Assembly: GCA_009920595.1 (NCBI GenBank) | Contig: RFZR01000116.1 | Span: 1 to 5,761, forward strand | Source of the DNA: Alphaproteobacteria bacterium | GTDB taxonomy: Bacteria; Pseudomonadota; Alphaproteobacteria; Rhizobiales; Beijerinckiaceae | Reading direction: 5' to 3' | Length of the DNA stretch: 5,761 bases | Part shown: piece after piece, positions 1 to 5,018 of the stretch | Layout: the number at the start of each line of letters is the position of its first letter | How positions within the stretch are numbered: the first letter of the stretch is position 1 | Notes under the pieces: generated by a model | What the model was told of the DNA's origin: nothing | The model's database searches: none | Seen by the model: the letters and a program-made list of their open reading frames with translations, nothing else | Translations under genes and position numbers: made by a program

Positions 1-491
1 CAGCAACAAAAAAGCGCATGTTCGTGTTGCAATATGTTCAGCCTGGTCTTGCCGGACTTATGGATGGATCTGTCTCAACGCTCGCACCGCTTTTTGCAGC
101 CGCATTCGCCACGCATAATAACTGGTCGACATTTCTCGTGGGTCTTGCGGCTTCGATTGGCGCAGGCATTTCAATGGGCTTTGCCGAGGCACTTTCTGAT
201 GACGGGTCTTTGACCGGTCGCGGCTCACCATGGTTACGCGGAGGGATCTGCGGCGTGATGACGACCATCGGCGGTATTGGTCACACGATCCCCTATCTCG
301 TCCCCGATTCGCTCCCCAATGCCTTTTTTATCGCAACCGCCATCGCCACGGTCATTGTGTTGATTGAGCTTTGGGCCATTGCGTGGATTCGCGCGAAATA
401 CATGGATACGCCCTTTTTGCAGGCGGCTTTTCAGGTTGTTGCCGGGGGCGTCCTTGTGTTTCTGGCGGGGATCTTCATCGGAAGTGCTTGA
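1..491 (+). CDS. mbfA: MbfA-like VIT-family iron transporter, 3' part
   Basis: C-terminal membrane domain of an erythrin-vacuolar iron transport (VIT1/CCC1) protein of the MbfA type, which exports iron across the inner membrane in alphaproteobacteria. The reading frame is open to the left edge: codons from base 3 read ATKKR before the Met at base 18, and no Shine-Dalgarno precedes that Met. The gene therefore very probably starts outside the window and encodes the usual N-terminal ferritin-like diiron domain there. The 162 visible residues contain about five hydrophobic helices (roughly 13-36, 42-60, 79-101, 105-127 and 138-160), as expected for the VIT fold. The family signature GLMDGSVSTLAP is at 17-28, and GAGISMGFAEALSDDG follows the second helix. 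It ends in TGA, 32 bp before the phosphoesterase gene. An Irr/iron-responsive promoter would lie upstream and cannot be seen. The family call is firm; MbfA as opposed to another VIT protein is from recall of alphaproteobacterial homologues. Confidence 0.86.
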   Translation, partial: ATKKRMFVLQYVQPGLAGLMDGSVSTLAPLFAAAFATHNNWSTFLVGLAASIGAGISMGFAEALSDDGSLTGRGSPWLRGGICGVMTTIGGIGHTIPYLVPDSLPNAFFIATAIATVIVLIELWAIAWIRAKYMDTPFLQAAFQVVAGGVLVFLAGIFIGSA

Positions 492-523
492 CGCGGTGAT
501 CTGTCACAGGCACTGAAACATCC

Positions 524-1411
524 ATGTTCCGGCTCGTCCATCTGTCGGACGTGCATTTGGGGCCTTTGCCGCAGCCGCGCGTTCGCGATCTCATCGGTAA
601 GCGGTTTTTCGGCTATGTGAATTGGGTCGGAAAGCGGCGCGCCTTGCATGATATGGGCGTGCTCCAACGCATCATTGACGACATCAAAGCGCAATCGCCT
701 GATCACATCGCCTGCGCGGGCGATCTTGTAAACATCGCATTGCCCGACGAATTTGTTGCCGCAACGCGGTTCATGGAAAGCCTGGGTGATCCGTCGCGCG
801 TGAGCCTCGTGCCGGGCAATCATGATGCCTATGTCGGCTCATCGCCCGCTGATATCGAGAAATATTGGAGTCGGTGGATGACAACCGACTCCGGTCGCTT
901 TGAAGGCTTTCCCTATATTCGTCTGATGGGGCCACTCGCTCTTGTGGGCTTGAATTCGGGTGTGCCGACATCACCCTTTATGGCGACCGGATGGATGGGT
1001 GAAAAACAGCGCAAAAATTTTCACAGCGCCATGGCATTTCTAAAAAATCAGGGTCTTGCGCGCGTGGTGATGATTCACCATCCACCCTATCAGGGGGGCG
1101 CCACATTTGGCCGAACGCTCACGGATGCGTCGCGCTTTGAAAAGATCATCAGCGAGACAGGTGCCGAGCTTATTCTGCACGGGCATAATCATGTCTCGTC
1201 ACTCGCTTATATCAAAGGGCCTGAAGGTCGCGTTCCTGTGATCGGCGCACCTTCGGCATCAGCGGCGCGCGGAAGCGCTACTCATCGCGCGGGTTATCAT
1301 ATTTTTGATTTTGATCGGACCGAGACAGGCATCAAAATAACGGGCCAGACGCGCGGCCTGTTAGAGTCAGGTGAGATCGGCGCTGTCGGCACGATCACAT
1401 TCAAACTATGA
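524..1411 (+). CDS. Calcineurin-like metallophosphoesterase
   Basis: A 295-residue cytosolic metallophosphoesterase of the calcineurin-like, Icc/CpdA-like superfamily, which uses two metal ions to cleave phosphomonoesters or phosphodiesters. All the metal-site motifs are present and in order: DVH at residues 9-11, GD at 66-67, GNHD at 98-101, the His pair HH at 185-186 followed by PPYQGG, and GHNH at 220-223. The protein is full length for this group and has no signal peptide or membrane segment. The ATG at 524 fits because the first metal motif follows after only eight residues, as is usual; the ribosome binding site is weak. It lies 32 bp behind the mbfA-like gene on the same strand and has no obvious promoter of its own, so cotranscription is likely. 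The substrate cannot be read from the sequence: cAMP, other cyclic nucleotides and lipid pyrophosphates are all possible, so no gene symbol is given. Confidence 0.93.
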   Translation: MFRLVHLSDVHLGPLPQPRVRDLIGKRFFGYVNWVGKRRALHDMGVLQRIIDDIKAQSPDHIACAGDLVNIALPDEFVAATRFMESLGDPSRVSLVPGNHDAYVGSSPADIEKYWSRWMTTDSGRFEGFPYIRLMGPLALVGLNSGVPTSPFMATGWMGEKQRKNFHSAMAFLKNQGLARVVMIHHPPYQGGATFGRTLTDASRFEKIISETGAELILHGHNHVSSLAYIKGPEGRVPVIGAPSASAARGSATHRAGYHIFDFDRTETGIKITGQTRGLLESGEIGAVGTITFKL

Positions 1412-1416
1412 TTTTT

Positions 1417-1435
1417 TGATCGCTTCAGTCGATCA
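1417..1435. terminator. Weak hairpin between convergent genes
   Basis: A perfect 6-bp inverted repeat, TGATCG / CGATCA, with a 7-base loop lies in the 32-bp gap between the convergent phosphoesterase and the minus-strand gene. It is preceded by six T residues but not followed by a T-run on either strand, so it is not a canonical intrinsic terminator. Its position just after the plus-strand stop codon is the main argument for a role in transcript ends. Confidence 0.28.
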
Positions 1436-1443
1436 CTAACGCT

Positions 1444-2097
1444 TTAGCGCGCGCCCAAATATTCAGTGAGCACTTTGATGTGAGGGACGACAACATTGTC
1501 CCAATTCAAATAGGCATAAAGGCCAATGATGCCGAGTGCGAGACCAATCAGAAATGATCCAAAGGATGAGCCGCGTTCGTTACGAACAATCTCGGTGACA
1601 ACCGGCATGGCGGTGATCGTGTCCTTTTGAACCTCAAGCTCAAGCGGTTTGCGTTCTTCAGGCAGAGATTCAAATGATAAAGCGGAGGCAATCGCGCGCT
1701 CACGTTCAACGAGGCGGCGACCTAAATAATTTGTGACCGCATTCGCCATCACCTGAACATCATCGCTCTCGCCTAAAAGTTTGCGACCATCGGGCGAGTC
1801 CATCAAAAAGCGGAAGCTGCGCCGATCGCGGCTCATTTCAACAAAGGCAATCATATCGACATAGAAGCGCGGACGATCTCCGGGCACGAGACCATGATCA
1901 AACAGATCCGCTTCGCGCGGCAAAGCATGAAGGACGGGCTTTAACACGTCCCTTAAGGCTTCAAGCTTCGACTGTTCGGCCATGCGCAAATCATGAACGG
2001 CATTCGAGCGTTCGGCGACTTCAAGGCGCGCCCGGCGCACCGCGTCCGTCAAGGAGATCTCACCTTCGCGCTGATCAGGAGTCTTGTCTATGGACAT
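1444..2097 (-). CDS. Conserved hypothetical single-TM protein
   Basis: A 217-residue protein of unknown function. Residues about 18-55 are charged and helical, possibly a short coiled coil. Residues 75-111 (RPRFYVDMIAFVEMSRDRR, then FRFLMDSPDGRKLLGES) form the most characteristic block and resemble, from memory, uncharacterised Rhizobiales proteins; residues 112-135 continue as an amphipathic helix ending in RRLVERER. A clear hydrophobic helix at about 178-198, rich in Gly, Leu and Ile, is followed by an 18-residue tail. No signal peptide is seen, so the topology is probably a cytoplasmic N-terminal domain anchored by a C-terminal TM segment. The ATG at 2097 is supported by AGGGA five bases upstream and by a plausible promoter. 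It converges with the phosphoesterase and diverges from bmt, so it is transcribed as a single gene here. No catalytic motif was recognised. Confidence 0.85.
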   Translation of the reverse strand: MSIDKTPDQREGEISLTDAVRRARLEVAERSNAVHDLRMAEQSKLEALRDVLKPVLHALPREADLFDHGLVPGDRPRFYVDMIAFVEMSRDRRSFRFLMDSPDGRKLLGESDDVQVMANAVTNYLGRRLVERERAIASALSFESLPEERKPLELEVQKDTITAMPVVTEIVRNERGSSFGSFLIGLALGIIGLYAYLNWDNVVVPHIKVLTEYLGAR

Positions 2098-2102
2098 GGA
2101 TG

Positions 2103-2107
2103 TCCCT
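2103..2107 (-). promoter_or_regulatory. Ribosome binding site of the hypothetical gene
   Basis: Read on the minus strand this is AGGGA, five bases before the ATG at 2097. It supports that start codon. Confidence 0.55.
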
Positions 2108-2129
2108 GCATTTCCAATAAAACTGCCGC

Positions 2130-2158
2130 AAACTACGAAATGCGGGGGGTTGGGTCAA
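2130..2158 (-). promoter_or_regulatory. Candidate sigma-70 promoter, minus strand
   Basis: On the minus strand a -35 box TTGACC (2153-2158) and a -10 box TAGTTT (2130-2135) are separated by exactly 17 bp. The -35 matches consensus in five of six bases; the -10 is poor, which is common in alphaproteobacteria. The predicted transcript would start near 2123 and have a leader of about 25 bases containing the ribosome binding site. Confidence 0.4.
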
Positions 2159-2196
2159 AGTTTTCAGAAACTCAGTAAGGTGATTTTAGGGGATGA

Positions 2197-2223
2197 CGCG
2201 GTGATTTGACGCAAAATCACGCG
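2197..2223. promoter_or_regulatory. Dyad over a possible bmt -35 box
   Basis: GTGATTT (2201-2207) and AAATCAC (2214-2220) form a perfect 7-bp inverted repeat around a 6-base centre, extended by CGC (2197-2199) and GCG (2221-2223) with one bulged base. The sequence TTGACG at 2206-2211 sits in its centre and could act as a -35 box for bmt, although the matching -10 (around 2230-2235, CTGTTT) is weak. The arrangement fits a repressor operator placed over a promoter, or an RNA hairpin if transcription starts further upstream. Both readings are inference. Confidence 0.35.
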
Positions 2224-2225
2224 GT

Positions 2226-2304
2226 GGGGCTGTTTTTCTCTTGGCCCCCTGTTGGCAAATGCCTAAATACCCGAAGCTTTCCTCAAACTAAGTGATCTGG
2301 CCCC
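2226..2304 (+). promoter_or_regulatory. bmt leader with alternative GGGGC pairing partners
   Basis: GGGGC at 2226-2230 can pair with GCCCC at 2244-2248 (5-bp stem, 13-base loop) or with GCCCC at 2300-2304, which directly abuts the bmt ATG. Both partners lie in a repeated TGGCCCC (2242-2248 and 2298-2304). A small dyad GGCA-AA-TGCC lies between them at 2254-2263. No good Shine-Dalgarno is visible in front of bmt. Mutually exclusive pairing near the start codon could affect translation, but the stems are short. Confidence 0.22.
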
Positions 2305-3303
2305 ATGACCTCACTCGCCACGCTTCTTGCTTCCGGTAAACCCCTTGTCGCCGATGGTGCCACGGGAACCAATTTGTTCGAAATGGGTCTTGTCGCGGGG
2401 GAAGCGCCGGAGATCTGGAATATTGATGAGCCCGACCGCATCAAGGCGCTGCATCAGGGGTTTGTTGATGCTGGTGCCGATATCATCCTGACGAACAGTT
2501 TTGGTGGCAATCGCCGTCGTCTGATGTTGCACAATATGCAAGATCGCGCGCGCGAGATTAACAAACTCGCGGCATCACATGCGCGCTCTGTGGCTGATAA
2601 AGCTGGCCGCCCGATTGTGGTTGCGGGTTCGGTTGGCCCCACAGGGGATCTCTTCGCGCCGCTTGGGCCTTTGACAGAAGAAGAAGCGGTTGAGGTTTTT
2701 GTCGATCAAATGCTTGGCCTCAAAGAGGGTGGAGCGGATGTCGCATGGATTGAAACCATGTCTTCGATTGAAGAGATCCGCGCCGCTGCGCATGCCGCGA
2801 TCAAAGTTGGTTTGCCTTACACATTCACAGCGAGCTTCGATACTGCCGGTCGCACGATGATGGGCATCACGCCGGAAGGTTTGGTTGAATTCGCAGCGAC
2901 GCTTGATCCGAAGCCTTTGGCAATTGGTGCGAATTGCGGCGTTGGCGCATCCGATCTTGTCATGAGCATTCTTGGCATGACCGCGAAGGAAGCGGGCATT
3001 CCGATCATCGCGAAAGCCAATGCCGGCATTCCGCATTTCGTTGGTGATGTGATCCATTATTCCGGCACGCCGGAGCTGATGAGTGATTATGCGTGCCTTG
3101 CGGTCGATTCCGGTGCGGCGATTATTGGCGGCTGCTGTGGCACAAGCTTCAAACATCTCGCGTCAATCAGTAAAGCGGTGCATTCGCATCACAAGGCCAC
3201 GCGCCCTGATGAAGCGAGTGTCATTGAAAAGCTCGGACCGCTACAAGCGCCACCTTCGAAAAATGAGGGTGGTGGTGAACGTCGCGGACGCAGACGGCAT
3301 TGA
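2305..3303 (+). CDS. bmt: Homocysteine S-methyltransferase, Bmt type
   Basis: A 332-residue protein of the homocysteine S-methyltransferase (Pfam S-methyl_trans) family, most like the alphaproteobacterial betaine-homocysteine methyltransferase Bmt and the N-terminal module of MetH. It transfers a methyl group to the thiol of homocysteine, giving methionine, using a zinc site in the cytosol. Seen in the sequence are the N-terminal DGATGT (17-22), TNSFGGNR (63-70), AGSVGPTGD (107-115), and the zinc ligands C211 (in GANCGVG) and C277-C278 (in GGCCGT). The body ends near residue 312; a tail rich in Gly and Arg (ERRGRRR, 325-331) follows. The stop codon overlaps the next start by 4 bp. With a corrinoid reactivase and an MttB-family enzyme downstream, the methyl donor may be a methylated corrinoid protein rather than free betaine, so the betaine-specific name is provisional. 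The family assignment is firm. Confidence 0.92.
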   Translation: MTSLATLLASGKPLVADGATGTNLFEMGLVAGEAPEIWNIDEPDRIKALHQGFVDAGADIILTNSFGGNRRRLMLHNMQDRAREINKLAASHARSVADKAGRPIVVAGSVGPTGDLFAPLGPLTEEEAVEVFVDQMLGLKEGGADVAWIETMSSIEEIRAAAHAAIKVGLPYTFTASFDTAGRTMMGITPEGLVEFAATLDPKPLAIGANCGVGASDLVMSILGMTAKEAGIPIIAKANAGIPHFVGDVIHYSGTPELMSDYACLAVDSGAAIIGGCCGTSFKHLASISKAVHSHHKATRPDEASVIEKLGPLQAPPSKNEGGGERRGRRRH

Positions 3304-4940
3304 CCATCAAAATTCAAAACGGGGAGGATCGCATCATCCGCCTCTGTCCTGTGACAGTGGCGGAGCCGGATATTCATGATCCGTCGAGCGATGCGCGCCG
3401 CCTTGTGAATGCGCTTGAAACCGCAACAGGATTAAACGGCATCGTCATCGATCTTGGCGTTTTAAAAATCCTGCAAAAGACATTACGACAAGGCCAATGG
3501 CGCGTGACAGCGGCGTTGAACGGCATTCGTGTTGTCGCACTTTATGCCGGAGAAAAAGCCGATATTTATGGCGTCGCGTTTGATATTGGCGCCGGCATGA
3601 TCGAAGCGGTGCTTTGCAATTTGAGTGATGGCAAGGAAGTTGCGCGCACACGCATGATCAATCCGCTTGTGCGTTTCGGTGCAGATCCCGTTAATCGCAT
3701 CGCATCGGGTATGAACAAGCCCACTGACATTCCGGTGATGCGCGATGCCTTGCGCAACGCGCTTGATCAACTTTGTAGCGAACTTGCGAGCCTTGCAAAG
3801 ATCGAGTGCTCTGAAATTGCAGACGTTGTGTTTGTTGCAGATCCCGTTTGCCATCATCTACTACTCGATCTTGATCCGATTGAATTGGGCGGTGCGCCTT
3901 TTACCGAAGCGATTTCCGAACCGCTTGAAGTGAAAGCGAGCGAGATTGGACTTAAAATAGCGCCTGATGCTTTTGTTTACGCCTTGCCCTTAATCGCACA
4001 TCATGTCGGCAGCGATTTGTCGGCCGCTGCTTTTCATTGTGCCGTTGCCGGAAAAAATGTGGCCACATTGCTCATCGACATTGGCACGACAACAGAAATT
4101 CTCTTAGCCGCCAATGGTAAAATTCTCGCGGCTTCTCCTCCTGCGGGTGCGGTGCTCGAAGGCACGGGCATTGAAGCGGGACGCCATATTGTCGAGGGCG
4201 CCATTGATCACTTACAGATTGATGCAGTCACATATGAGCCGCGTTTTCACGTGATTGGTGTTGAAACATGGTCCGATGATCCGCGCTTTGCCGAGCAATC
4301 TGATGCGGTTCAGCTTGGCGGGTTGTGCCGCTCGGGTCTTATCGATGCGCTCGCTGAATTGCGCCTCTCAGGTTTGCTCGGTCGTGATGGCGCGTTAAAG
4401 GCCGACATGGCCTCTGCAACAAAAAGACTTCGTGAAGAGTATCGGTCCTATTCCTATTTGATCCGTGAATTCGAGCCGCGTATCGCGATGACGCAGCATG
4501 ATATTCGCGCATTGCAAATGTCGAAGGCTGCGGTGCAGGCCGCTGCGCGGATTTTGATGAAGCAGCTGGAGGTCACAGAGCTTTCGCGTGTGATCCTCAC
4601 ATCGGGCACCGGCCCCGCGATCGACCCGCTCCGCGCGGGTGTGATCGGGCTCTTTCCCGATTGCGAAGCGGCACATTTAAGCTTTGTCGAAAATGCCGCT
4701 TTTGAGGGCGCAAAGGCCGCTTTGATCAGCTCCTCTGCTCGCACTGAGATTGGCGCACTCGCCAAGCGGATCAAAGTTGTTGAAACCGTGCTCGATCCCG
4801 ATTTTTCCTCTGAACAGATTGGTGCGACGGGACTTCCCCATGCGCGGCTTGCTTTTCCGAAAATCGGTGCGGCGCTTGATATTCCTGATAATGAGGACCG
4901 TGCGGCCGAGCGTCGCGGCGGGCGGCGCGTTCGCTCATAG
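3300..4940 (+). CDS. Corrinoid-activation ATPase, RACo/RamA (DUF4445) family, lacking ferredoxin domain
   Basis: A 546-residue ASKHA-fold protein of the family that reactivates corrinoid proteins oxidised to Co(II), using ATP. The TTG at 3300 overlaps the bmt stop (TTGA), which suggests translational coupling; an in-frame TGA at 3276-3278 rules out an earlier start beyond a few codons. Family landmarks are LCPVTVAEPDIHDP (15-28), GVAFDIGAGMIEA (91-103), NPLVRFGAD (121-129), DIGTTTEILLA (260-270), HVIGVETWSDDPRFAE (317-332), GLCRSGLIDALAEL (341-354), and GLFPDCEA with NAAFEGA (450-471). Relatives of about 680 residues carry an N-terminal [2Fe-2S] ferredoxin domain of about 140 residues, which is absent here; none of the eight Cys form a cluster motif. 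The usual DIGST, GICGSG and AGAFGS motifs are altered to DIGAG, GLCRSG and SGTGPA. It ends in TAG after an Arg-rich tail (534-545). The family is clear; activity of this divergent member is uncertain. Confidence 0.88.
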   Translation: MTIKIQNGEDRIIRLCPVTVAEPDIHDPSSDARRLVNALETATGLNGIVIDLGVLKILQKTLRQGQWRVTAALNGIRVVALYAGEKADIYGVAFDIGAGMIEAVLCNLSDGKEVARTRMINPLVRFGADPVNRIASGMNKPTDIPVMRDALRNALDQLCSELASLAKIECSEIADVVFVADPVCHHLLLDLDPIELGGAPFTEAISEPLEVKASEIGLKIAPDAFVYALPLIAHHVGSDLSAAAFHCAVAGKNVATLLIDIGTTTEILLAANGKILAASPPAGAVLEGTGIEAGRHIVEGAIDHLQIDAVTYEPRFHVIGVETWSDDPRFAEQSDAVQLGGLCRSGLIDALAELRLSGLLGRDGALKADMASATKRLREEYRSYSYLIREFEPRIAMTQHDIRALQMSKAAVQAAARILMKQLEVTELSRVILTSGTGPAIDPLRAGVIGLFPDCEAAHLSFVENAAFEGAKAALISSSARTEIGALAKRIKVVETVLDPDFSSEQIGATGLPHARLAFPKIGAALDIPDNEDRAAERRGGRRVRS

Positions 4941-4963
4941 CTTCATCTAGAATTGATATATTC

Positions 4964-5018
4964 GTTTTTGCCCCTCTCGCGCTAATCATTGGGGCAAGAG
5001 TTTTGAGCGAGGTTAGCT
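4964..5018 (+). promoter_or_regulatory. Candidate structured RNA leader of the mttB-like gene
   Basis: The 78-bp gap before the mttB-like gene contains interleaved complementary segments. TTGCCCC (4968-4974) pairs perfectly with GGGGCAA (4991-4997) and can extend outward with U-A and G-U pairs to 4964/5001. GCTAATC (4981-4987), in its loop, can pair with GGTTAGC (5011-5017; six Watson-Crick pairs and one G-U), which covers the end of the Shine-Dalgarno and abuts the ATG. The order a-c-a'-c' is that of an H-type pseudoknot. CTCGC (4976-4980) and GCGAG (5007-5011) give a competing 5-bp helix. The hairpin is followed by only four T, so termination is possible but weak. It matches no riboswitch consensus that I can confirm. 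Confidence 0.35.
5007..5012 (+). promoter_or_regulatory. Shine-Dalgarno of the mttB-like gene
   Basis: GCGAGG ends six bases before the ATG at 5019 and supports that start. It lies in the 3' strands of two possible leader helices. Confidence 0.5.

Noticed and set aside
18..491. A stand-alone small membrane protein starting at the ATG at base 18
   Set aside because: The frame is open upstream to the window edge, there is no Shine-Dalgarno, and the sequence matches the middle-to-end of a longer two-domain family.
1440..1449. Hairpin CGCTTTAGCG at the 3' end of the minus-strand gene
   Set aside because: Only a 3-4 bp stem, with no T-run after it on either strand.
1993..2178. Small plus-strand frame in the divergent region
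   Set aside because: Mostly antisense to the hypothetical gene, with no ribosome binding site and no recognisable domain.
2575..3156. Long antisense open frames opposite bmt (and similar ones opposite mttB, 5013-5486)
   Set aside because: Their composition is that of a reverse-complement shadow of a strongly conserved gene, with no start signal or recognisable family.
4957..4962. TATATT as a -10 box for a separate mttB promoter
   Set aside because: No acceptable -35 at 16-18 bp upstream, and the start it would give falls inside the candidate leader helix.
4938..4985. Amber TAG of the reactivase read as pyrrolysine, given the adjacent MttB family gene
   Set aside because: Read-through would add only 14 residues with no family similarity, the expected Arg-rich end is already reached, and nothing suggests pyrrolysine use here.
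4976..5018. A SAM-II riboswitch before mttB
   Set aside because: The pseudoknot-like layout and a CGCGCT start are suggestive, but the conserved core and loop sequences of SAM-II were not found; kept only as an unclassified candidate.
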